From UBA4427 sp045106235 (GTDB lineage: Bacteria > Myxococcota_A > UBA9160 > UBA4427), in assembly GCA_045106235.1 (NCBI GenBank), contig JBGCEJ010000001.1, forward strand, positions 124,001 to 188,000: DNA of 64,000 nt, given 5' to 3'. A program made the translations under genes and the position numbers. Positions 34,186 to 42,421 of this stretch are shown piece after piece (the first letter of the stretch is position 1; each line of letters begins with the position of its first letter). The notes beneath the pieces are model-generated. The model had not been told where the DNA came from, ran no database searches, and saw nothing but the letters and a program-made list of their open reading frames with translations.

Positions 34186-35381
34186 ACGGCGGGGTCCGCG
34201 GCGGCCGCGCGGGCGAGGACGCGGGGCGCCTGCCCGAGCGGATTCTTGTGCGGGCGCCGAATTGGCTCGGGGATGTGGTGATGGCGACGCCTGGCCTGCG
34301 GCGCTTGCGACAGGCCTATCCGGACGCGCGGATCGTTGTGCAGGTCCCTGCGCCGCTGATTCCTTTGCTCGCGGGGAACGCGGCCTGCGATGAGCTTTGG
34401 CCCGTGGCTTCGCGCGGGGGCGGCTTGCGGGGCTGGATCGCGGATCAGCAGCGGATCCGGGCGGGCGCATTTGATTTGGGGATCGCGATTCCGGAATCGA
34501 TTTCCTCGGCGCTCTTGATGCGTCTCGGCGGTGTGCGCCGCGTTGTCGGGTTCGCTCGGGATGCCGGGCGTCGCGCGCTTCTGCACGCTGAGATTCCGGC
34601 GCCTGAGGAATGGGGGCGCCGGCGTCTGGTTTCGCGGGAGCGCTTTGCTTTGCATTTGGTTGAGCGGGTCGTCGATTTGGGGGGCGCGGAGGCGACGGCT
34701 TCTGAATCGCCCGCGCGGCCCGAGGCGCCCGACGCCGAAGCGCTAAGGCTTGAACTTCACGTGAGCGATTCAGAAAACGCTGCACTCGATGCCGCGCTTG
34801 CGGCGGCGGCGGCAGGGGCGGGGGCGAAAGGAGGAGCGGCGAAGACGGAAGCGGCGAAGGAGGGCGGTGCGCCGCTCGTCGTGCTCGCACCCGGGGCAAG
34901 CTTCGGATCCTCGAAGTGTTGGCCCGCTGAATCCTATGCATCCCTCGGCGACCGCTTGATGGGTGAGGGCGGGCGGGTCGTCGTCGTGGGAGGACCGGGC
35001 GAGAGCGAACGCGTGGCGGCGGTAACCCAAGCGATGTCGCGGGCGCCTCTGGTTTTGGACGATTGCCTTGACCTAGGGGCGCTCAAGGCGCTCCTTGCAA
35101 GGGCTTCGCTGCTTGTGGCCAACGATGCAGGGGCGAGGCATGTCGCGGCCGCGTTTTCTGTTCCGAGCGTAATCTTTTTCGGGCCCACTTCTGTGGCGAA
35201 GACGGCGGATCATCTTGAAGCGATCGAGGTGCTGGAGACGGAGCATGGCTGTCGCCCCTGTTATGCCCGCGAATGTCCGATCGATCATCGCTGCCTGCGC
35301 GAAATCAGTGTCGAAGACGCGGCGGCCGCAGCCCATCGAGCGCTGTCGCGTGGGGCCGTCTCCTTGGGAGGCCCTGGGTGA
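34182..35381 (+). CDS. waaF: Lipopolysaccharide heptosyltransferase II
   Basis: 399 aa from the ATG at 34182 (ATGA overlap). GT9 fold with the WaaF start ILVRAPNWLGDVVMATPGLR, the central LAPGASFGSSKCWPAESYA motif, the donor-site VANDAGARHVAAAFSVPSV and the characteristic C-terminal cysteine-rich CRPCYARECPIDHRCL. It transfers the second heptose to the inner core. An about 40-residue Ala/Gly-rich insert (about 190-230) separates the two Rossmann domains. Its stop overlaps the next start (TGATG). Confidence 0.92.
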   Translation: MNGGVRGGRAGEDAGRLPERILVRAPNWLGDVVMATPGLRRLRQAYPDARIVVQVPAPLIPLLAGNAACDELWPVASRGGGLRGWIADQQRIRAGAFDLGIAIPESISSALLMRLGGVRRVVGFARDAGRRALLHAEIPAPEEWGRRRLVSRERFALHLVERVVDLGGAEATASESPARPEAPDAEALRLELHVSDSENAALDAALAAAAAGAGAKGGAAKTEAAKEGGAPLVVLAPGASFGSSKCWPAESYASLGDRLMGEGGRVVVVGGPGESERVAAVTQAMSRAPLVLDDCLDLGALKALLARASLLVANDAGARHVAAAFSVPSVIFFGPTSVAKTADHLEAIEVLETEHGCRPCYARECPIDHRCLREISVEDAAAAAHRALSRGAVSLGGPG

Positions 35382-36388
35382 TGGATCTGAGTATCCTGAT
35401 CGCGAGTTTTGAGGCGCGAGATGCGTTGGTGGCCTGCCTCGCTGCTTTGGGGCGCGCGCTTGAGGCCACGCCGACCCTCGAGATTGAAATCATCATCGTG
35501 GACAATGGTTCCCGGGATGGCAGTCTTCAGGTGGCGCGGGATTCACCGCTTCGGCCGCGCTTGGTTGCGAGTGCAGAGAACCGAGGGTTCGCGTCGGCGA
35601 TCAATCGCGGCTGGCGGCTTAGTCGCGGGCGGCATCTTCTCTTGCTGAACACGGATGTCGAGGTTGACCCCGAAGCGCTCGCGGCCGGCGTCGCACTCCT
35701 CGACGGAGCGAGTGAGATAGGCGTCGTCGGGGCAGCGCTCCGGCACGCGGACGGCCGGCCCCAGAGAAGCGTGCATGCTCTCCCGGGATGGCAGAGTGAG
35801 TTGTTCCCGGACATCGCATTGCGCCAGATGCGACCAGCGGGATTCGACATGGGTGGATCGGGCCGACTCGAGACGGGCGGGCGGAGCGGCAAGGAAGGCG
35901 CCGGTTCGCGAGGCGTGCGCGATGTTGAAGCGGTCCGCGGCGCGGTTTTCTTTATTCGCGGCGGGCTTGCGGAAAAGCTCGGCCGCCTCGATGAACGCTA
36001 TTTCTTCTTTCTTGAGGAGACGGATTATTGTCGTCGCGTTCGCGCGGCCGGTTTTCGGGTGGTGCAGGCCGGCGCCGTTCGGGCGAAGCATGGCCTGGGG
36101 GAGAGCAGCAAGCGCCGGGCTCCGCTTGCGACCCGCATCGAGTTTCACCGTTCTCTCTACCGCTATCTCGACGTCGTGGGTGGCTCTGCACTCCGCCGGG
36201 TCGCACGTGCGGTCCGGACGGCGCGGAGCGGCGGGAGTCTGCTCTTGCTGGCTCCGCTTTGTTTGATCTCCGAGGCCGCGCGCCGTCGTTTTTCGGAGCG
36301 ATTCGGATTGGTCCTGTGGCATCTTCGGGGCTGCCCCTCCGAGCCTTCTCTCGCTGAGGCGCTGCGAAGGGAAGATCGAACGCGATGA
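35381..36388 (+). CDS. Family 2 glycosyltransferase (rhamnosyltransferase-like)
   Basis: 335 aa from the ATG at 35381, with GGGAGG about 12 bases upstream. GT2 signature elements are LSILIASFEARDALVACL, IIIVDNGSRDGS, ENRGFASAINRG and the metal-binding LLNTDVEVD. The FFLEETDYCRRVRAAGFRV block is typical of the rhamnosyltransferase-type branch. The C-terminal about 60 residues contain a hydrophobic segment and an amphipathic tail, suggesting peripheral membrane contact. Sits between waaF and the heptose kinase, so core or O-antigen sugar addition is inferred; donor and acceptor unknown. Confidence 0.85.
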   Translation: MDLSILIASFEARDALVACLAALGRALEATPTLEIEIIIVDNGSRDGSLQVARDSPLRPRLVASAENRGFASAINRGWRLSRGRHLLLLNTDVEVDPEALAAGVALLDGASEIGVVGAALRHADGRPQRSVHALPGWQSELFPDIALRQMRPAGFDMGGSGRLETGGRSGKEGAGSRGVRDVEAVRGAVFFIRGGLAEKLGRLDERYFFFLEETDYCRRVRAAGFRVVQAGAVRAKHGLGESSKRRAPLATRIEFHRSLYRYLDVVGGSALRRVARAVRTARSGGSLLLLAPLCLISEAARRRFSERFGLVLWHLRGCPSEPSLAEALRREDRTR

Positions 36389-37419
36389 GCGCATTCAGCC
36401 TGACGGACTTGAAGCAGCGGATCGACGCAATGGCGTCGCTTCGGGTGCTCGTTGTCGGCGATGTGTTGCTCGACGAATACCGCGTGGGCGATGTCGAGCG
36501 CGTGAGTCCGGAGGCACCAGTCCCGATTGTTCGCGTGGCGGATGAGCGCTCGGAGCTGGGCGGGGCAGGGAACGTCGCGAGAGGCATCGTTTCCCTCGGC
36601 GCGGCCTGTCGACTGGCGGGCGTGGTCGGCGCAGATGCCGAAGGCGCGTCGCTCCGACGTCGGGCCTTGGAAGTCGGGGTCGAAGCGGAGGATCTACTCG
36701 TTGCTTCGGATCGGCCGACTTCTCATAAATTGCGGGTTGTTGCGCGCGGGCAGCAGATGCTGCGTCTTGACCGGGAGCTTGACCATCCTCTTCCCGAGGC
36801 GATTGCCCAAGATTTGCGCGAGCGCGTCGAGTCGCAGCTGGCGAATTGTGATGCACTGATTCTGCAGGATTACGATAAGGGCGTTTTTGGGGAAGGTGAC
36901 GGGCCGTCGTTTGCGCGCTGGGTGATCGAAGCGGCGCGGGCGCGGGGCTGTTTTGTGGCTGCGGATCCGAAGCGCGCGATACAGCGTTTTCGCGGCGCCT
37001 CTTTGGTGAAGCCTAATTTCGATGAAGCCCGCGCTTTTGTGCCGGGGCAGTCGGACGATTTGGCGGGGCGACTGGCTTTGCTCGAGAAGTTGCAGCATGA
37101 ACTGGGGGGCGCGGAAATCGTGATGACCCGGGGTGCTTCGGGGATGAGTGCTTTGGACGCCGCAGGAGGCGCATTTGAGCTGCCCACGCGCGCGCTTGAG
37201 GTCTACGATGTGCAGGGCGCGGGGGACACTTCGATTGCTGCGCTCACGCTGTGCCGAGCCGCTGGGGCATCCCTTCGCGAAGCCTGCCTCGTGGCGAATG
37301 CCGCCGCGGCGGTGGTCGTTGAGAAGGTGGGCACGGCGGCGGTAACCCGTGATGAACTTGTGGAGCGGCTGCCGGACGCGATTGCCGCAGCTGAAGCTGG
37401 GAAGAGGGAGAGAACGTGA
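36385..37419 (+). CDS. hldA: D-glycero-beta-D-manno-heptose 7-phosphate kinase (single-domain HldE kinase / HldA)
   Basis: 344 aa, the length of the kinase half only; the adenylyltransferase half of E. coli HldE is missing and must be a separate gene. PfkB-family motifs: VLVVGDVLLDEYRVGDVERV and PEAPVPIVRV near the start, GGAGNVARG (about 53-61), LQDYDKGVF, and the catalytic GAGDTSIAAL near residue 275. It phosphorylates heptose 7-phosphate at C1 on the way to ADP-heptose, the donor for the adjacent heptosyltransferases. ATGA overlap with the GT2 gene; GTGA overlap with yicC. Confidence 0.92.
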   Translation: MSAFSLTDLKQRIDAMASLRVLVVGDVLLDEYRVGDVERVSPEAPVPIVRVADERSELGGAGNVARGIVSLGAACRLAGVVGADAEGASLRRRALEVGVEAEDLLVASDRPTSHKLRVVARGQQMLRLDRELDHPLPEAIAQDLRERVESQLANCDALILQDYDKGVFGEGDGPSFARWVIEAARARGCFVAADPKRAIQRFRGASLVKPNFDEARAFVPGQSDDLAGRLALLEKLQHELGGAEIVMTRGASGMSALDAAGGAFELPTRALEVYDVQGAGDTSIAALTLCRAAGASLREACLVANAAAAVVVEKVGTAAVTRDELVERLPDAIAAAEAGKRERT

Positions 37420-38303
37420 TTCAGAGCATGACCGGATTTGGACGCGCAGCGCGGGACCAGGAGGGCTTCGGGATCGAAGTCGAAGCGCGCAGTGTGAACC
37501 ATCGCCATCTGGATTTGCGAGTTCGATTGCCGCGCACGCTGGCGGATTTGGAATCGGCCATGAAGGCCCGCGCGCAAGGGGACTTGTCTCGGGGGAAGGT
37601 CGATGTCTCGGTCAATCTCGTGATGGGGAGCACCCAAAGCGCGGTGGAAATCGACGAGGCCATCGCGGGGCAGTACGTCGAGGCTTCGCGTTCGTTGGCG
37701 GAGCGTCATGGCCTTTCGGGCGAGTTAGGCGTTGCGGAATTGCTGGGGATGCCCGGGGTCACGCGGATTGCGGAAACGGAGCTCGATTCGGAAGGGCTTG
37801 ACGGCGTGATTGGCGAGGCGATCGAAGAGGCGATCGGAGCGCTGATCACAATGCGTGAATCCGAGGGGCGCTCGCTGGCTGCGGAGCTTGAAGGGCGGAT
37901 TGCTCGGGTCGATGAGCTGGCTTCGGCTTTCGAGGCGCGGGCGGGGGAAGTTCTCGCGGTGGCGAAGCAGCGGCTGCAGAAGCGTGCGGAGCAGATCAAA
38001 CGCGAGGTGGGCCTGCTGGACGATGCTCGACTTCATCAAGAGATTGTGATTGCAGCGGATCGGCTCGATATCACAGAGGAGTTGGTTCGGCTGCGGAGTC
38101 ATGTGGTTCAGTTTCGCGAGACGATGGCTTCTGCGAAGCCGGGGTATCCCGTCGGTCGCCGTCTAGACTTTCTGCTTCAGGAGCTCGGCCGGGAGGCGAA
38201 TACCGTAGGCTCGAAGGCGAGCGATGCGCCGCTTGCCCAGGACGTCGTGGAGCTGAAGACCGAATTGGAACGCATTCGCGAGCAGGTGCAGAACGTTGAG
38301 TAA
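37416..38303 (+). CDS. yicC: YicC-family endoribonuclease-like protein
   Basis: 295 aa, family length. The start MTGFGRA (after MIQS) and SVNHRHLDLRVRLPR are hallmarks, as is the C-terminal DUF1732 block VGRRLDFLLQELGREANTVGSKA. YicC proteins are RNA-cleaving enzymes; E. coli YicC promotes decay of the small RNA RyhB. The GTG start overlaps the hldA stop. Together with the following remA-like and gmk genes it forms the widespread yicC-remA-gmk cluster. Confidence 0.93.
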   Translation: MIQSMTGFGRAARDQEGFGIEVEARSVNHRHLDLRVRLPRTLADLESAMKARAQGDLSRGKVDVSVNLVMGSTQSAVEIDEAIAGQYVEASRSLAERHGLSGELGVAELLGMPGVTRIAETELDSEGLDGVIGEAIEEAIGALITMRESEGRSLAAELEGRIARVDELASAFEARAGEVLAVAKQRLQKRAEQIKREVGLLDDARLHQEIVIAADRLDITEELVRLRSHVVQFRETMASAKPGYPVGRRLDFLLQELGREANTVGSKASDAPLAQDVVELKTELERIREQVQNVE

Positions 38304-38613
38304 CCTCAGCGCGAAGGAGCGCTCCGCCCGCGACCGAAACGTCGCGGTCGCGCCGACGATGGTGAATATCGGCTACGGCAACCTCGTGACGGCGGCGCGG
38401 GTGATCGCCATCGTCCAGCCCAGCTCCTCGCCGATGCGGAGGCTGCGCGATGAAGCCGGTCAACGAGGCAAGCTCGTGGACGCGACCGAAGGGCGACGCA
38501 CACGATCGATCGTCGTCACGGACAGCGACCATGTCATCCTCTCCGCGATTACGCCCGAGACGATCGCGACGCGCCTTGCGCCCGACTTCGACGGGGAGAG
38601 TGACGACGCATGA
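38296..38613 (+). CDS. DUF370/RemA-like DNA-binding regulator
   Basis: 105 aa from a TTG at 38296 inside the yicC end; the family usually starts at MVNIGYGN, which here is the ATG at 38359 (84 aa). Conserved blocks are VNIGYGNLVTAARVIAIV, KLVDATEGRRTRS and VVTDSDHVILSA. In Bacillus, RemA activates biofilm matrix genes; the role in Gram-negatives is little known. Neither start has a strong ribosome-binding site, so the N-terminal 21 residues are doubtful. ATGA overlap with gmk. Confidence 0.85.
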   Translation: MSNLSAKERSARDRNVAVAPTMVNIGYGNLVTAARVIAIVQPSSSPMRRLRDEAGQRGKLVDATEGRRTRSIVVTDSDHVILSAITPETIATRLAPDFDGESDDA

Positions 38614-39296
38614 ATAAGGACCTGCTGGACAGCGAAAATGCGACTTCTACGCCGGTTTCGAAAGGACATGTTTTTGTCATCGCGGCCCCTTCTGGGACCG
38701 GCAAGACGACAATCTGCCGACGGATTTTGGAAGACGATCCTGCGCTCACGGTCTCAACCTCGCATACGACGCGTGCGCCGCGGACGGGGGAGGTTGACGG
38801 GGAGCATTATCATTTCATGGATGAACAGGCTTTTCGTTCGCTGCGAGAGGCCGACGCATTTCTCGAGCATGCCGAGTACAACGGGAACCTCTACGGGACG
38901 AGCTGGGATGCGATTCGAGCGCCGCTCGAAGAGGGCAATGATGTCGTTCTCGAAATCGAGGTGCAGGGTGCGCGGCAGGTTCGGGACCGGATGCCCGAAG
39001 CCTGCTTGATCTTTCTGCTGCCGCCGAGCCTCGCGGTTCTCGAAGCGCGGTTGAGAAGCCGTGCCACGGACGAAGAGTCTGTGATTCAGAGGCGGATGGC
39101 CCTAGTCGACCGCGAACTCGAAGCCGCGGAGATCTTTGATTTCGCCGTGATCAATGACGATTTGGACCGCGCTGTGGATGAAGTCCTTTTCGTGATTCAT
39201 GCGGTACGAGGTGCGCGGGAAAGCGAGGCCGTTGCGCAGCACGGACGCCGTGGTGTGATGACGAATTGGAAATCGGCCCAGGAGGCGAGCCCTTAG
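38610..39296 (+). CDS. gmk: Guanylate kinase
   Basis: 228 aa, about 20 longer than E. coli Gmk because of short N- and C-terminal extensions. It converts GMP to GDP. The P-loop APSGTGKTT (about 26-34), the GMP-binding TTRAPRTGEVDGEHYHF, the EHAEYNGNLYGTS block and EIEVQGARQVR are intact. Its product pool is what the (p)ppGpp enzyme encoded next uses and affects. rpoZ, which commonly follows gmk, is not in the 96-base gap before rsh. Confidence 0.96.
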   Translation: MNKDLLDSENATSTPVSKGHVFVIAAPSGTGKTTICRRILEDDPALTVSTSHTTRAPRTGEVDGEHYHFMDEQAFRSLREADAFLEHAEYNGNLYGTSWDAIRAPLEEGNDVVLEIEVQGARQVRDRMPEACLIFLLPPSLAVLEARLRSRATDEESVIQRRMALVDRELEAAEIFDFAVINDDLDRAVDEVLFVIHAVRGARESEAVAQHGRRGVMTNWKSAQEASP

Positions 39297-39392
39297 AGCG
39301 GGCTCGCGTTGCCTTAGGACGCGGCCGTCGGTACCCTGAAGGCTCCGAGGCGCTGGGCCGAAAACCATGCCTCAGCTCAGGGCATTGCAGGC

Positions 39393-41567
39393 ATGCTTCG
39401 ATTCAATGACATCGCCGACCGCATGTTGGAATACAACCCGCAGGTCGATCTCGAGCGCCTTCAGCGAGCCTACGTGTTCACGGCGAAGGTGCATGACGGG
39501 CAGGAACGTCTCTCGGGCGAGCCCTACCTGATCCACCCTCTCGAAGTCGCGGGGATTCTCCTCAATCTGCATGTGGACGAAGACACGATTATCGCCGGTC
39601 TTCTCCACGACACGCTTGAGGATACGCTCACTACGCGCGAGGAAATCGATCGGCTCTTCGGGCCGAAGGTCGCGTTTCTGGTCGAGGGGCTGACGAAAAT
39701 CGCGCGGATGGAGTTCAAGAGCGCGCGAGAGCAGCAGGCCGAGAATTTCCGCAAGATGCTGGTCGCGATGTCTGAGGATATTCGGATTCTTCTCGTCAAG
39801 CTTTCTGATCGGACGCATAACATGCGCACGATCAAGTACATGAAGGAATCGTCGCAGCGACGGATTGCTCAAGAGACGATGGACATCTATGTCCCGCTGG
39901 CCCATCGGCTGGGCGTGTACTGGATGAAGCAAGAGCTTGAAGATCTTTCGTTTCGCACGCTCGAACCGGAAGCGGCGCAGGAGCTTGAGGCGCATCTCAG
40001 CCTGAGCCGCGACGAACGTGAAAAATACATCGAAGACGTCATCGGAATCATTTCGCAGAAGATGAATGATCTCGGCGTTCAGTGTGAAGTGCAGGGGCGC
40101 GTCAAGGATATCTCCTCGATCCACGCGAAAATGAAGAGTCAGGATCTGGAAATCGAGCAGATCTATGATGCGATTGGTTTTCGGATTATCTTGCCCGCGG
40201 AAATATCGGACTGTTATGCGGTCCTCGGTCAGGTCCATGCGATCTGGTCGCCGGTCCCCGGGCGGTTTAAGGACTACATCGCGCTCCCGAAGCCAAATGG
40301 ATACCGATCGCTACACACAACCGTAATCGGCGAGCATGGCGAGCGGATGGAAATTCAAATCCGCACGGAGGAGATGCATCGCAACGCAGAACTTGGCATC
40401 GCCGCGCATTGGAAATACAAAGAGGGGCGCGTCGCCGCGGATCAGGACGACAGTAAATTCGATTGGCTTCGTCAGCTCATCGAGTGGCAGCAGGATATCT
40501 CGGACCCTCACGAGTTCCTTGATGCGGTCAAGCTCGACCTCTTCCCAAATGAAGTCTTCGTGTTTACGCCGACCGGCGAGGTGATCAATCTTCCCGCTGG
40601 CTCGACGCCTGTCGATTTCGCCTACGCGATTCATAGCGAGGTGGGGGCACGCTGCGCGGGGGGCAAGGTGAATGGTCGCCTGGTTCCGCTGCGTCACGCC
40701 TTAAAGGATGGCGATACGGTCGAGATCGTCACGAGTTCGAGCCAGGAGCCGCGTAAGGACTGGCTTGAGTTCGTCACTTCGACGAAGGCACGCAGTCATA
40801 TCCGTCATTCGATTCGGCAAAAGGGCAAGGACCGGGCGGTCGCGCTGGGGCGGGATATTCTCGGTCGTGAACTGCGCCGCAAGGACCTATCGCTCTCGCA
40901 GGTCGAAGAGGATGGGACGCTTGACCGCTATTTGGAGGCGGATTTCGGCGCGAAGCCACTCGACGATCTTTTTGCAGCGATCAGTTACGGGAAGGTCGCG
41001 GCGAGCCAGCTCGTCCGGAAGCTGACCGGGGAGTCGGCGACGGAAGCAAAGGAAGTGCTGCCCTCGACGGTCGTGCCGAAGCGCTTGCGGCAGTTCTTCT
41101 CGCGGGAGCGGCGACGTTCTTCCTCGGGTGTTTTGGTTTCGGGAACGCCCGACGTGCTGGTCCGCTTTGCGGGCTGCTGCGAGCCCTTGCCCGGAGATGA
41201 GATTATCGGCTTCGTGACCCGAGGCCGCGGCGTGACGGTGCATAACCGAGGATGTGTGAAAGTCTTCACCCTCGATCCGGATCGTCGCATCGAAGTCGAT
41301 TGGGAGTCAGAGTCGGACGTGCGCCGCGCGGTTGAGATTCGCGTCACCTGCCGCGATGAGCCTGGCATTCTGGCGAAGGTGACGAATACGATTTCAGCCG
41401 CATCGATCAATATCGGTTCTGCCCGAGGCGGCCCGAATGAAACCGAAGGCAAGCTCGCTCAGCTCAGCTTTGAACTCTGGGTCCCGGACATCGAATCGCT
41501 TTCTCGAGTGATGCGCGAAATTCGCAAGGTGAAGGGCGTTCGCTCCGTCGAGCGCGTACGGGGATGA
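39393..41567 (+). CDS. rsh: Bifunctional (p)ppGpp synthetase/hydrolase
   Basis: 724 aa, full-length long RSH. The HD hydrolase domain has LIHPLEVAGIL and HDTLEDT, so hydrolysis should be active. The synthetase domain has YDAIGFRII, the RFKDYIALPKPNGYRSLHTTV motif (RFKD type, as in bifunctional enzymes) and QIRTEEMHRNAELGIAAHW. TGS (FVFTPTGEVINLPAGSTPVDFAY), helical, zinc-finger/CC-type and ACT domains follow. It sets the stringent-response alarmone level. The start ATG at 39393 is followed within 100 residues by the HD core as expected. ATGA overlap with the next glycosyltransferase. Confidence 0.95.
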   Translation: MLRFNDIADRMLEYNPQVDLERLQRAYVFTAKVHDGQERLSGEPYLIHPLEVAGILLNLHVDEDTIIAGLLHDTLEDTLTTREEIDRLFGPKVAFLVEGLTKIARMEFKSAREQQAENFRKMLVAMSEDIRILLVKLSDRTHNMRTIKYMKESSQRRIAQETMDIYVPLAHRLGVYWMKQELEDLSFRTLEPEAAQELEAHLSLSRDEREKYIEDVIGIISQKMNDLGVQCEVQGRVKDISSIHAKMKSQDLEIEQIYDAIGFRIILPAEISDCYAVLGQVHAIWSPVPGRFKDYIALPKPNGYRSLHTTVIGEHGERMEIQIRTEEMHRNAELGIAAHWKYKEGRVAADQDDSKFDWLRQLIEWQQDISDPHEFLDAVKLDLFPNEVFVFTPTGEVINLPAGSTPVDFAYAIHSEVGARCAGGKVNGRLVPLRHALKDGDTVEIVTSSSQEPRKDWLEFVTSTKARSHIRHSIRQKGKDRAVALGRDILGRELRRKDLSLSQVEEDGTLDRYLEADFGAKPLDDLFAAISYGKVAASQLVRKLTGESATEAKEVLPSTVVPKRLRQFFSRERRRSSSGVLVSGTPDVLVRFAGCCEPLPGDEIIGFVTRGRGVTVHNRGCVKVFTLDPDRRIEVDWESESDVRRAVEIRVTCRDEPGILAKVTNTISAASINIGSARGGPNETEGKLAQLSFELWVPDIESLSRVMREIRKVKGVRSVERVRG

Positions 41568-42421
41568 CGTCTCTTGATAAGGTGAGGCCTGTTTCCGAGG
41601 TGAAGCCTCCTTCTGGGGTGAGGTCTCCTTCCGAGGTGAGGCCTCCTCATGAGGTGAGGTCTCCTCATGAGGTGAGGCCTCCACTCAGCGTTTGCCTGCT
41701 CGCGTACAACGAGGAGGAGGAGCTCGTGCGGGCGATCGAGTCCGTCGCCTGGGCGGATGAAATCGTTGTCGTGGTTGACGCGAAGAGCGAGGATGGCTCG
41801 GAGCAAGTTGCACGGCGGATGGCATCGCGTGTCGAATGCCGAGTCTATGAGGGCGACGTTGCGCAGAAACGCTACGCGACTTCGCTCGCGAAGCATGATT
41901 GGGTGTTGATACTTGACCCTGACGAAGTCGTGACGGAGGAGCTGGGTCAGTCAATCCGTGCAGCGCTTGAAAGCCCGGGACCTTCTGCGTATCAGCTGAA
42001 CCGGGCCACCTATCATCTGGGCCGCTGGATTCGGCATGGTGATTTTTATCCGGACTGGAAGCTGCGTCTGTTTCGAAAATCCCAGGCTCGCTGGGTGGGA
42101 CGAGATCCGCATGGGCGCGTAGAAGTACCTGGGAAGCTCGGCGACCTCAAGGGCGATCTCGAGCATTACAGCTACCGCGATCTCGCCGACCAGGTTGACC
42201 GAATTCAGTTCTTCAGCGGCCAAGCCGCGGAGGCGCTCTTTCGGGAAGGGGCGAAGTTCCGGCTCCAGGACCTCATTTTGCGTCCGCCCGCTCGATTTCT
42301 TCGGACCTATTTTTTGCGCGCCGGCTTTCGTGACGGTTTACCCGGATTTGTGATCTCCGCGGCGAGTGCGTTCTACGTATTTCTTAAGTACGCAAAGCTC
42401 TGGGAAAAGACGCGAGCTTGA
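41564..42421 (+). CDS. WaaE/KdtX-like family 2 glycosyltransferase
   Basis: 285 aa. After a 40-residue repeat-built N-terminus, the GT2 domain starts at LSVCLLAYNEEEELVRAIES and continues with EIVVVVDAKSEDGS, the metal-binding LILDPDEVV (about 120-128) and the DFYPDWKLRLFRKS block typical of LPS core beta-glucosyltransferase WaaE. A hydrophobic C-terminal helix (AASAFYVFLKYAKLW) could anchor it to the membrane. Possible starts include the ATG at 41564 and any of several GTG codons in the repeats. TTGA overlap with the next glycosyltransferase. Confidence 0.85.
   Translation: MTSLDKVRPVSEVKPPSGVRSPSEVRPPHEVRSPHEVRPPLSVCLLAYNEEEELVRAIESVAWADEIVVVVDAKSEDGSEQVARRMASRVECRVYEGDVAQKRYATSLAKHDWVLILDPDEVVTEELGQSIRAALESPGPSAYQLNRATYHLGRWIRHGDFYPDWKLRLFRKSQARWVGRDPHGRVEVPGKLGDLKGDLEHYSYRDLADQVDRIQFFSGQAAEALFREGAKFRLQDLILRPPARFLRTYFLRAGFRDGLPGFVISAASAFYVFLKYAKLWEKTRA
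41582..41689 (+). repeat. Six 18-bp tandem repeats encoding a V-R-P-P-x-E motif
   Basis: Units begin at 41582, 41600, 41618, 41636, 41654 and 41672; units four and five differ at one base, and the last is degenerate at its 3' end. Each starts with GTGAGG or GTGAAG, so the repeat is in frame and copy-number change would not break the gene. Confidence 0.9.

Noticed and set aside
41564..41689. CRISPR-like interpretation of the 18-bp repeats.
   Set aside because: Units are contiguous without spacers, in frame and coding.
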